Of a stretch of DNA of 64,000 bases, positions 38,556 through 46,538 are shown one piece after another (within the stretch, counting starts at the first letter, position 1; every line of letters starts with the position of its first letter). The notes beneath the pieces were generated by a model. The model made no database searches, had not been told where the DNA came from, and saw only the letters and a program-made list of their open reading frames with translations. A program made the position numbers and the translations under genes. This stretch comes from Caulobacter vibrioides (GTDB lineage: Bacteria > Pseudomonadota > Alphaproteobacteria > Caulobacterales > Caulobacteraceae): the NCBI RefSeq assembly GCF_002310375.3, contig NZ_CP023315.3:3962001-4026000 (forward strand). Reading direction: 5' to 3'.

Positions 38556-39849
38556 CCAGCAGGGTCGCGGCGCCGATCGCCCGGGCCAGGACCGCGGCTT
38601 CCAGCGGGATGATCGCACCCGCCGTGTAGAGGTCGCCGTCCATCTCGATGACGCCCTCGAGAAGCTGCACGGTGGATACGGGCAGGGCCAAGGTCTCTCC
38701 CGCCGGCGCGCGGCGCAGTTCGACATCGAAGCCGTCCGTCGAGACCAGGGTTTCGGTCCCGTTCGGCGAGGCGCTCTTGCGCGAGGCGATCGAGCGGCCC
38801 TTGGCCTTTAGGCCATCGACCAGGGTCTTCACCGCCTGGCTGTCCTTGCGATGGCAGACGAGCACGGCGTCCGGCTCAACCACGACGACGATGTCGTTGA
38901 CCCCGATCACGCCGACATAGGGGCCCGTCGAGCGCACCAGAACATTGGACGATCCGTGCAGGTCAACATCGCCCGCCTGGGCGTTGCCGTCGCCGTCGCG
39001 CGTGGAAGCTTCCCAGATCGCGTCCCAAGCCCCGAGGTCCGACCACGCAAACGCCGCAGGGGCGACCGCAGCTTTCTGAGTGCGCTCCATGATCGCGTAG
39101 TCGAGCGAGATCTTCTTGGCCTGGGCGAAGGCGTCGCGATCCAGGCGGCCGATACCGGCCTCAAGCTCCAGACCCGCCACGCAGGCTTTGGCGGCGGCCG
39201 CGACCGTGGGTTCAAAGGCCTCGAACTCGCCCAGCAAGGTCGCCGCCTGGAACGCGAAGTTGCCGCTGTTCCAGAGATAACCCTCCAGAAGATAGCGCTC
39301 GGCGGTCGCCTGATCGGGCTTCTCGACGAAGGCCGCGACCTCGCGAACCGAACCATCCAGCAAAGGCGCGCCGGGACGGATATAGCCAAAACCGGTCGCC
39401 GGGACCGTCGGTTGAACCCCGAACGTGACGATATAGCCCTCCTCGGCGGCCTTGGCGGCGGTGAGCGCGGCCTGTTGGAAGATATCGGGCTGGGCGATGT
39501 GGTGGTCGGCGGCGAGCATCAGAATGACGCCTTCCGGATCCTGCGCTTCGACATAGGCGGCGGCCGCGGCCACGGCCGGCGCGCTGTCACGCGCCTCGGG
39601 CTCGACCAGAATCGTCGCCCAGGCGCCGATCTCGGCGGTTTGCTCGGCGACGAACTCGACCATCGCTTCGCCGGTGACCACGATCACCTCGGCCACGCCT
39701 GGGATGTCCTTCACCCGCAGGACCGTTTCCTGAAATGAAGAACGATCCCCGACCAGTTTGAGGAATTGCTTGGGCTGGTCGCTACGCGACGCGGGCCAGA
39801 GGCGGGTGCCCGAGCCCCCACACAAGATCACTGGATAGATCGCGGCCAA
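38539..39849 (-). CDS. manC: mannose-1-phosphate guanylyltransferase
   Basis: Makes GDP-mannose from mannose-1-phosphate and GTP for surface glycans. 436 residues. The N-terminal nucleotidyltransferase domain has ILCGGSGTRLWPASRS (residues 8-23), AADHHIAQPD near residue 107 and the FVEKPD motif. The C-terminal part (after residue about 345) is a cupin-like remnant: it has the VQLLEGVIEMDGDLYTAGAI strands but no His-rich HHRAEHW-type motif of the type II phosphomannose isomerase, so it is probably not bifunctional. Convergent overlap of 17 bases with the AGE-family gene. Confidence 0.9.
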   Translation of the reverse strand: MAAIYPVILCGGSGTRLWPASRSDQPKQFLKLVGDRSSFQETVLRVKDIPGVAEVIVVTGEAMVEFVAEQTAEIGAWATILVEPEARDSAPAVAAAAAYVEAQDPEGVILMLAADHHIAQPDIFQQAALTAAKAAEEGYIVTFGVQPTVPATGFGYIRPGAPLLDGSVREVAAFVEKPDQATAERYLLEGYLWNSGNFAFQAATLLGEFEAFEPTVAAAAKACVAGLELEAGIGRLDRDAFAQAKKISLDYAIMERTQKAAVAPAAFAWSDLGAWDAIWEASTRDGDGNAQAGDVDLHGSSNVLVRSTGPYVGVIGVNDIVVVVEPDAVLVCHRKDSQAVKTLVDGLKAKGRSIASRKSASPNGTETLVSTDGFDVELRRAPAGETLALPVSTVQLLEGVIEMDGDLYTAGAIIPLEAAVLARAIGAATLLVTKPR

Positions 39850-39945
39850 GTGTTGTCCCCACGCGATGGTCGTCTTCGCCCCCTTGAGGGGGTGCTCTTG
39901 CGACGACGGCTTAAAGGCAAACTCGGCGGTAACGAAGAGTTTTCC

Positions 39946-41982
39946 TCAGATCGCCACGTTGGCGTGCAGCTCGGCGAGCCAAGCCTCGGCGGTCACATCC
40001 GACGGCATCCGCCAGTCGCCACGGGGGGACAAGGCGCCGCCTGAAGAGATCTTCGGCCCGTTGGGCACGGCCGAGCGCTTGAACTGGTTGGCGAAAAACC
40101 GCTTCAGGAACAGCTCCAGCCAGCGCTTGATCTCTGGCAGGTCATAGGCGCGGCGGGCGTTGTCGGGCAGGCCGACCGGCCAGCCGCCCTGGTCGGCGTC
40201 ATGCCAGGCGCTCCAGGCCAGGAAGGCGATCTTGGACGGCGCCATGCCATAGCGGGTCATGTAGTAGAGATTGAAGTCCTGCAGGGCGTACGGGCCGACG
40301 AAGCTCTCGGTCGCCTGAACCGCCTCGCCGGGCACCAGCTCCGGCGAGATCTCGGTCGCGAGGATGTCTTCCAGCAGAGCCGTGGTCTCGGCGTCGACGT
40401 CACCCGAATGGGCCACGAAGCGGATCAGGTGCTGGATCAGCGTCTTGGCCGCGCCGCAGTTGGGATTGTAATGGCTCATATGGTCGCCGACGCCATAGGT
40501 GCACCAGCCCAGCGCCAGCTCGGATAGATCGCCCGTGCCGACGACGAGCGCGGCGTTGTGGTTGGCCAGACGGAACAGATAGTCGGTGCGAAGGCCCGCC
40601 TGGACGTTCTCGAAGGTCACGTCATAGACCGCCTCGCCCCGTCCGAACGGGTGATCCAGGTCCTTCAGCATCTGGGTGGCCGCAGGGCGGATATCGAGTT
40701 CGGCGGCGGTGACGCCCATCGCCCTCATCAGCGCCCAGGCGTTGGACTTGGTGCGGTCCGAGGTCGCGAAGCCTGGCAGGGTGTACGCCAGGATATTGGT
40801 GCGCGGCAGGCCCAGCTGATCCATGGCCTTGGCGGCGACCAGCAAGGCCTGGGTCGAGTCGAGCCCGCCCGAGATTCCGATCACCAGCGCCTTCAGGCCC
40901 GAGGCCTCCAGCCGACGCGCCAGGCCCTGGACCTGGATGTTGTAGGCCTCGTAGCAATTCTCGCGCAGCTTGGCCGGATCCGACGGCGTGAACGGGAACC
41001 GTTCGATCGGGCGCGCCAGCGCCAGGTCGCCCTCGGGCGCGTCAAAGGCGAACGGGACGATCTGGAACGGGGTCGAGGGCGGCGTCAGGGCCATGGCGTC
41101 GCCAAAGCTGCCGACGCGCATCCGCTCCTGCCGAATGCGCTGGACATCCACATCGGCGAAGGTCCAGGCCGGGCCCGTCGAAAACCGCGGGGTCTCGGCG
41201 AGCAGCGCGCCCATCTCGTGAATATCGACATGGCCGTCCCAGGCCAGGTCGGTCGAGCTCTCGCCCGCGCCGGCCGCCGAGTAGACATAGGCCGCGATCA
41301 TCCGCGACGACTGGCTGGCGCAAAGCAGACGCCGCGTTTCGGACTTGCCGATGGTGATATTGCTGGCCGACAGGTTCAGCAGGATCTCGGCCCCTGCCAA
41401 GGCCTGGGCGGTGCTGGGCGGGGTCGGGGTCCAGACGTCCTCGCAGATCTCCACGCCCACCGTGAACGGCGCGACGCCCTCGCCCCGGAACAGAATGTCG
41501 GTCCCGAAGGGAACGACCTGGCCCGCCAGGGTCAATGTCTTGCCCGTCACGCCCGCGCCCGGCGTGAACCAGCGACGCTCGTAGAACTCGCGATAGTTGG
41601 GCAGGAAGCTCTTGGGGACCACGCCCAGCACCTTGCCGCCCTGGATGACGATCGCGGTATTGTAAAGACGGCCGCCGTCGCGCAGCGGGCCTCCGACCAC
41701 GATCATCGGCGCCAGGCCTGCGCTGGCCTCGGTCAGGGTGGCGATCGCGGCCTCGACCGCGTCCAGCAACGCCTCTTGCTGCAGAAGGTCGTCGATCGTG
41801 TAGCCGGTCAGGCCCAGTTCCGGGAACACGACCACCGCCACGCCCGCCGCATGGGCCTCGCGCGCCAGAGCCAGGATAGCCTGGGCGTTGGCGGCCGGAT
41901 CCGCCAGCTTCACCTTCGGGACGGCGGTCGCGACACGCACAAAGCCGTGGCGATAGGGCGAGAAGAACGACGGACTACCCAA
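39946..41982 (-). CDS. nadE: glutamine-dependent NAD(+) synthetase
   Basis: Final step of NAD synthesis: amidation of deamido-NAD. 678 residues. The N-terminal nitrilase-type glutaminase has catalytic Glu in FPELGLTGY, Lys in [14 protein letters not shown] and Cys in [10 protein letters not shown]. The C-terminal synthetase has the ATP-pyrophosphatase loop [13 protein letters not shown]. Start [10 protein letters not shown], 678 residues, as in the two-domain type. It is divergent from tkt across a 198-base gap holding a near-perfect 21-bp palindrome that may be its operator. Confidence 0.95.
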   Translation of the reverse strand: MGSPSFFSPYRHGFVRVATAVPKVKLADPAANAQAILALAREAHAAGVAVVVFPELGLTGYTIDDLLQQEALLDAVEAAIATLTEASAGLAPMIVVGGPLRDGGRLYNTAIVIQGGKVLGVVPKSFLPNYREFYERRWFTPGAGVTGKTLTLAGQVVPFGTDILFRGEGVAPFTVGVEICEDVWTPTPPSTAQALAGAEILLNLSASNITIGKSETRRLLCASQSSRMIAAYVYSAAGAGESSTDLAWDGHVDIHEMGALLAETPRFSTGPAWTFADVDVQRIRQERMRVGSFGDAMALTPPSTPFQIVPFAFDAPEGDLALARPIERFPFTPSDPAKLRENCYEAYNIQVQGLARRLEASGLKALVIGISGGLDSTQALLVAAKAMDQLGLPRTNILAYTLPGFATSDRTKSNAWALMRAMGVTAAELDIRPAATQMLKDLDHPFGRGEAVYDVTFENVQAGLRTDYLFRLANHNAALVVGTGDLSELALGWCTYGVGDHMSHYNPNCGAAKTLIQHLIRFVAHSGDVDAETTALLEDILATEISPELVPGEAVQATESFVGPYALQDFNLYYMTRYGMAPSKIAFLAWSAWHDADQGGWPVGLPDNARRAYDLPEIKRWLELFLKRFFANQFKRSAVPNGPKISSGGALSPRGDWRMPSDVTAEAWLAELHANVAI

Positions 41983-42000
41983 GGGATCGACCTTTCCGGG

Positions 42001-42021
42001 TTATGCTTAAATTGAGCATAA
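42001..42021. promoter_or_regulatory. 21-bp near-perfect palindrome upstream of nadE and tkt
   Basis: TTATGCTTAA, a central A, and TTGAGCATAA: nine of ten arm pairs match. It is AT-rich in a GC-rich gap and lies 19 bases before the nadE start codon. Its size and symmetry suggest a MarR-, TetR- or other HTH-family operator, which would most directly repress nadE and could also affect the divergent tkt. Confidence 0.55.
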
Positions 42022-42180
42022 GTCTGGCTCCAGCTATAACGCTTGCGGACGATGTTGCAAAGCGTCCACGGCAGACGTCCCGTACCGTCTTAGCGGCCTG
42101 GCGCGGGTTGACCCTTCCGGGTTCCCATGCGACTGCGCCCCTCGCGCAGCCCCGCAAAACATAGACAAGACGGAACTTCC

Positions 42181-44142
42181 ATGCCCGTTTCGCCCATCAA
42201 GATGGCCGACGCGATCCGCGTCCTTTCCATGGACGCCGTGCACAAGGCCAAGTCGGGACACCAAGGCATGCCGATGGGCATGGCCGATGTGGCGACGGTG
42301 CTGTGGGGCAAGTTCCTGAAGTTTGACGCCAGCAAGCCCGACTGGGCGGACCGCGACCGGTTCGTGCTGTCGGCCGGCCACGGCTCGATGCTGCTCTATT
42401 CGCTCCTGCATCTGACCGGCTTCAAGGCCGTGACGATGAAGGAGATCGAGAACTTCCGTCAGTGGGGCTCGCTGACCCCCGGTCACCCCGAAGTGCATCA
42501 CACCCCCGGCGTCGAGACCACGACCGGCCCGCTGGGCCAGGGCCTGGCCACCGCCGTCGGCATGGCCATGGCCGAGGCGCATCTGGCCGCCCGCTACGGC
42601 GCGGACCTCGTCGACCACCGCACCTGGGTGATCGCCGGCGACGGCTGCCTGATGGAAGGCGTCAGCCATGAGGCGATCAGCATCGCCGGCCGCCTGAAGC
42701 TCTCCAAGCTGACGGTCCTCTTCGACGACAACAACACCACCATCGACGGCGAGGCGACGATCGCCGAGACCGGCGATCAGGTGATGCGCTTCAAAGCGGC
42801 CGGCTGGGCGGTCAAGGTCGTCGACGGCCACGACCATGGCAAGATCGCTGCGGCCCTGCGCTGGGCCACCAAGCAGGACCGCCCGACCATGATCGCGTGC
42901 AAGACGCTGATCTCGAAGGGCGCGGGCCCGAAGGAAGGCGACCCCCATAGCCACGGCTACACCCTGTTCGACAACGAGATCGCCGCCTCGCGCGTGGCCA
43001 TGGGCTGGGACGCTGCGCCCTTCACCGTGCCCGATGACATCGCCAAGGCGTGGAAGAGCGTCGGCCGTCGCGGCGCCAAGGTCCGCAAGGCCTGGGAAGC
43101 CAAGCTGGCCGCAGCACCCAAGGGCGCCGACTTCACCCGCGCCATGAAGGGCGAGCTGCCGGCGAGCGCCTTCGAGGCGCTGGACGCCCACATCGCCAAG
43201 GCCCTGGAGACCAAGCCGGTCAACGCCACCCGCGTCCACTCCGGCTCGGCCCTGGATCACCTGATCCCGGCGATCCCCGAGATGATCGGCGGCTCGGCCG
43301 ACCTGACCGGCTCGAACAACACCCTGGTCAAGGGCATGGGCGCTTTCGACGCGCCCGGCTACGAAGGCCGCTACGTCCACTACGGCGTGCGTGAGTTCGG
43401 CATGGCCGCAGCCATGAACGGCATGGCCCTGCACGGCGGGATCATCCCCTATTCGGGCACCTTCCTGGCCTTCGCCGACTATAGCCGCGCGGCCATCCGC
43501 CTGGGCGCCCTGATGGAGGCCCGCGTCATCCACGTGATGACCCACGACTCCATCGGTCTGGGCGAAGACGGCCCGACGCACCAGCCGGTCGAGCACGTGG
43601 CCAGCTTGCGCGCCATCCCCAACCTGCTGGTCTTCCGCCCGGCCGACGCGGTCGAGGCCGCTGAATGCTGGAAGGCGGCGCTGCAGCACCAACGCACGCC
43701 GTCGGTGATGACCCTGTCGCGCCAGAAGACCCCGCACGTCCGCACCCAGGGCGGCGACCTATCGGCCAAGGGCGCCTATGAGCTCCTGCCGGCCGAAGGT
43801 GGCGAGGCCCAGGTCACGATCTTCGCCTCGGGCACAGAGGTCGGCGTCGCCGTCGCCGCGCGCGACATCCTGCAGGCCAAGGGTAAGCCGACCCGCGTGG
43901 TCTCCACGCCCTGCTGGGAGCTGTTCGACCAGCAGCCGGCCGCCTACCAGGCCGCCGTCATCGGCAAGGCCCCTGTGCGCGTCGCCGTCGAGGCCGGGAT
44001 CAAGATGGGCTGGGAGCGCTTCATCGGCGAGAACGGCAAGTTCGTCGGCATGAAGAGCTTCGGCGCTTCGGCCCCGTTCGAGCGCCTCTACAAGGAATTC
44101 GGCATCACCGCCGAGGCCGTCGCAGACGCCGCCAGCGCTTGA
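42181..44142 (+). CDS. tkt: transketolase
   Basis: ThDP-dependent two-carbon transfer between sugar phosphates in the pentose phosphate pathway. 653 residues from the ATG at 42181 (MPVSPIKMADAIRVLSMDAV); an in-frame ATG at 42127 precedes it but the sequence there is unrelated to the family. GDGCLMEGVSHEAISIAG (near residue 152) is the ThDP/Mg motif, HYGVREFGMAAAMNGMALHGG (near residue 400) carries the catalytic glutamate, and DSIGLGEDGPTHQPVEH is also conserved. Divergent from nadE, convergent with the porin gene. Confidence 0.97.
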   Translation: MPVSPIKMADAIRVLSMDAVHKAKSGHQGMPMGMADVATVLWGKFLKFDASKPDWADRDRFVLSAGHGSMLLYSLLHLTGFKAVTMKEIENFRQWGSLTPGHPEVHHTPGVETTTGPLGQGLATAVGMAMAEAHLAARYGADLVDHRTWVIAGDGCLMEGVSHEAISIAGRLKLSKLTVLFDDNNTTIDGEATIAETGDQVMRFKAAGWAVKVVDGHDHGKIAAALRWATKQDRPTMIACKTLISKGAGPKEGDPHSHGYTLFDNEIAASRVAMGWDAAPFTVPDDIAKAWKSVGRRGAKVRKAWEAKLAAAPKGADFTRAMKGELPASAFEALDAHIAKALETKPVNATRVHSGSALDHLIPAIPEMIGGSADLTGSNNTLVKGMGAFDAPGYEGRYVHYGVREFGMAAAMNGMALHGGIIPYSGTFLAFADYSRAAIRLGALMEARVIHVMTHDSIGLGEDGPTHQPVEHVASLRAIPNLLVFRPADAVEAAECWKAALQHQRTPSVMTLSRQKTPHVRTQGGDLSAKGAYELLPAEGGEAQVTIFASGTEVGVAVAARDILQAKGKPTRVVSTPCWELFDQQPAAYQAAVIGKAPVRVAVEAGIKMGWERFIGENGKFVGMKSFGASAPFERLYKEFGITAEAVADAASA

Positions 44143-44163
44143 GGTTCTGCGCGGGGTGGGAGG

Positions 44164-45351
44164 CTAGAACTCCACCCCGACGCGCACGATGAAGACCAAG
44201 GCGTCTTTCACGGTGCGGTCCGCGCCCGGGCGTCGCACATATTGCAGGTCTGGCTGGATGGTCACCGGTCCGATCCTGTCGGAATAGGTCACCTCGATCG
44301 CGCTCTCGGTGCGCTCGAGGGGCTGCCCCGCATCCCAAGCATTGTCGCGGTGTTTGCGGGATAGGAACGCCTGGTTGACGCCCAGCGAGAACGCGCTGTC
44401 AGGCCGCCCCGCGAAAACCCGCTCAATCAGCACGCCCGCCTGCCACCCGCCCTTGAAGGCGGTGGTGTCGCCGTCGGAGACCCCGATGCGCGCAAACGCC
44501 GTTGTCTTGCGGACCGAGTCGTCGTCGCCATTGACGGTGCGTTCCAGAAGGAGGTAGGCCCCCTTCGCCGTGGCCTGAGCCGGATCGCCCGAAGGGCTCA
44601 AGGTCCTCAGGTCCTCCTGCTGGTCGCTGTAGCGCCAGGTTCCGACAGCGACCTTGCCACGTCCCGTCCAGCCCGCCTCGGCGATCGCCAGGACGCCATG
44701 CTCGAAGGACGTGCTGACGCCGCCGGGATCGCCCAGCACCCCCGCATTGGCGTTCAGGACGGCGGCTTGAGCGTAGAGGTGCTCACTGGGCGTCCAGCGC
44801 AAACGCACGGCCAGGGCGGTGGAGGGAAAGATCGACGGCCCGTTCGGCCCCGTGGCGGCCAGTTCGGAGCCGATGCCGAAGGCGGGAGCCAGGAGCAGGC
44901 CAGCGCTTTCGTTGGCGTAAAACTCGCTATTGAGGTCGTAGAGGCCGGCGCGGACCGAACCCTGGTCGCCAAAGCCCTGCTCGACCCAGGCCTCGAAAAG
45001 GCGCAGGCGGTGACGCGAGACCTCGATGTTGTCCACGCCCTGCAAGCTGCCGACGTCGTCGTTCGGCGTCGCGCCGCTGTTGTTCAAAAGCTGAAAATGG
45101 GCGCTCGCGCCCTTCCAGCCGACGGCCTGGTCCAGATCGACGTCCGCAAAGACCTGCAGATTGTCCAGAACGCGACCGCGCTTGGCCAGCCCGCCGCTAA
45201 GCGTCGCTGCGACATCGGCCTTGTAGGCGAGGCTGAGCTGAATCGCCGGATCGCCCTGCGCTGCGGCGGGGCTGGTCGCCAGGACGGCGCTGGCCAAACC
45301 CATGCAAACCAGCAGCCTTCGAAAGCCGCGCTTCGTCTTGGCCTTGCGCAT
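44164..45351 (-). CDS. OprB-family carbohydrate-selective porin
   Basis: Outer-membrane beta-barrel of 395 residues with a signal peptide (cleavage expected near SPAAAQG). The OprB domain is indicated by the SRHRLRLFEAWVEQGFG and GLYDLNSEFYANESAGLLL segments and LYAQAAVLNANAG; the chain ends in VGVEF, the typical C-terminal aromatic of barrels. Members import glucose and other neutral sugars, but specificity cannot be read off. Its mRNA start is preceded by a 14-bp palindrome. The 3' end pairs with the tkt end in a short inverted repeat (44153-44178). Confidence 0.85.
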   Translation of the reverse strand: MRKAKTKRGFRRLLVCMGLASAVLATSPAAAQGDPAIQLSLAYKADVAATLSGGLAKRGRVLDNLQVFADVDLDQAVGWKGASAHFQLLNNSGATPNDDVGSLQGVDNIEVSRHRLRLFEAWVEQGFGDQGSVRAGLYDLNSEFYANESAGLLLAPAFGIGSELAATGPNGPSIFPSTALAVRLRWTPSEHLYAQAAVLNANAGVLGDPGGVSTSFEHGVLAIAEAGWTGRGKVAVGTWRYSDQQEDLRTLSPSGDPAQATAKGAYLLLERTVNGDDDSVRKTTAFARIGVSDGDTTAFKGGWQAGVLIERVFAGRPDSAFSLGVNQAFLSRKHRDNAWDAGQPLERTESAIEVTYSDRIGPVTIQPDLQYVRRPGADRTVKDALVFIVRVGVEF

Positions 45352-45385
45352 CTACGCCCCCCGGCGATTGATCGAACCGGGGCGA

Positions 45386-45399
45386 TCTTGCGGGCAAGA
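45386..45399 (-). promoter_or_regulatory. 14-bp palindrome upstream of the porin gene
   Basis: TCTTGC and GCAAGA arms around GG, 35-48 bases upstream of the start codon at 45351. A possible operator for a sugar-responsive regulator; it does not match one that I can name. Confidence 0.35.
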
Positions 45400-45527
45400 C
45401 GGCGCCGTTCCGTAAATCTGGGCTGTGGCGCGTCGTCGCAGGGTTAACGCGACGATAGGCAAGAAAATGCAAAACCGGCCCCAAGCTGGAACCCGATCGG
45501 ACATTCAAAATGGCTTTGGAAGGTCCT

Positions 45528-45603
45528 TGGTGGAGCCGAGGGGAATCGAACCCCTGACCTCCTCATTGCGAACGAGGCGCTCTACCATCTGAGCTACGGC
45601 CCC
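45528..45603 (-). tRNA. tRNA-Ala, anticodon CGC
   Basis: A 76-base cloverleaf on the minus strand: acceptor GGGGCCG/CGGCTCC, D-arm GCTCAGATGGTAGAGC, anticodon loop TTCGCAA (CGC) closed by CCTCG/TGAGG, T-arm GGTTCGATTCC and encoded CCA. Reads GCG. Together with the GGC tRNA-Ala at 11627 it covers much of the alanine codon box. Confidence 0.96.
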
Positions 45604-45708
45604 AAGGAGCGGCGGAGATACGGCCCCAAAGCGCGCTCGTCAAGCGGCTCCTTGCTTGCCAGCGCGCGCTTGGCGCGGCAAGAAGCGGAAAGTCCGGACG
45701 GGAAACCC

Positions 45709-46023
45709 ATGACCGCCATTATTCAATTCGTTTTCTTCATCCTCGGCGGCCTGCTCAGCCTTCTGTGGTGGGCGATCGTCATCTCGGCGATCCTGAGCTG
45801 GCTGGTGGCGTTCGACGTGATCAACCGCCGTAACACCGCCGTGTACCAGGTGCTGGATTTCCTCGACCGGGTGACCGGCCCTGTCCTGCGCCCGTTCCAG
45901 CGCTTGATCCCTTCGCTGGGCGGCGTCGACATCAGTCCGATCATTGTCCTGCTGATCATCTCGGGCGTGCAGAACTATCTGTTGCCGGCGCTACGAGGCA
46001 CGCTGATCGCCCTCCTCGGCTGA
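45709..46023 (+). CDS. YggT family membrane protein
   Basis: A 104-residue inner-membrane protein with two YggT repeats. Start ATG at 45709, with GGGAAA upstream; a longer start at 45652 gives a non-family N-terminus. It has helices near residues 5-30 (FVFFILGGLLSLLWWAIVIS) and 80-100 and conserved VTGPVLRPFQRLIPSLGGVDISPI between them. YggT proteins are linked to envelope stress and membrane insertion in other bacteria, but the role is not defined. It is four bases from the DUF167 gene, the conserved yggT-yggU neighbourhood. Confidence 0.9.
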   Translation: MTAIIQFVFFILGGLLSLLWWAIVISAILSWLVAFDVINRRNTAVYQVLDFLDRVTGPVLRPFQRLIPSLGGVDISPIIVLLIISGVQNYLLPALRGTLIALLG

Positions 46024-46027
46024 CGCC

Positions 46028-46312
46028 GTGGCGGTCACGCTCGTTGTGCGCCTGACCCCACGCGGCGGGCGCGACGCCGCCGAGGGTTGGGCGCGCGACC
46101 CTGACGGCCGCCCCTATCTGAAAGTGCGGGTGGCCAGCCCGCCAGTCGAGGGCGCGGCGAACGCCGCCTTGATCGGCTTCCTCGCCAAGGCCTTGAAGGT
46201 TCCTCGCTCGGCCGTTCGGCTGGCGGCGGGCGACACCTCGCGGCTGAAACGGCTCGAACTGGACGGCTTGGATTCCACCGATCTGGCGCGCGTTTTCGGA
46301 GCGCCGCCCTAG
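46028..46312 (+). CDS. DUF167 (YggU) family protein
   Basis: A 94-residue small protein of the YggU/DUF167 family, function unknown. It starts with GTG (MAVTLVVRLTPRGGRDAAEG) four bases after the yggT stop, so the two are translationally linked. The conserved core LKVRVASPPVEGAANAALIGFLAKALKVPRSAV and the RLKRLELDGL segment identify the fold. The gene ends before a 226-base gap to the next kinase. Confidence 0.88.
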   Translation: MAVTLVVRLTPRGGRDAAEGWARDPDGRPYLKVRVASPPVEGAANAALIGFLAKALKVPRSAVRLAAGDTSRLKRLELDGLDSTDLARVFGAPP

Positions 46313-46361
46313 ACAGTCCTTCGCTCGGGCTTCCCCTGCATCTGGCGAATAGCGCTCCGGT

Positions 46362-46376
46362 TGGAATTTTATTCCA
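46362..46376. promoter_or_regulatory. 15-bp perfect palindrome upstream of hybrid kinase 2
   Basis: TGGAAT and ATTCCA arms around TTT, 163 bases before the kinase start codon, in the gap downstream of the DUF167 gene. A possible operator or transcription-factor site; no regulator can be assigned. Confidence 0.35.
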
Positions 46377-46538
46377 CACTTCCACCCATGATGGCGCATC
46401 GACGCAAAAATCATCCCGCGAGCGCCGACGGCCGCAAGCCATTGACGAAACGATGATCTTTCATTTCCTCTTAGCCCCGCGCGACTAGGGTGGTCGGGCG
46501 AGGGATTGCGATACGATCGCCCGGGGGACAGAGCGCCG

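Noticed and set aside
40558-42015. Open frame opposite nadE
   Set aside because: Shadow of nadE; the translation is dominated by Arg, Gly and Asp without motifs.
44153-44178. Inverted repeat between tkt and the porin gene as a terminator
   Set aside because: Only seven paired bases, inside porin codons and without a U-tract; reported only in the porin entry.
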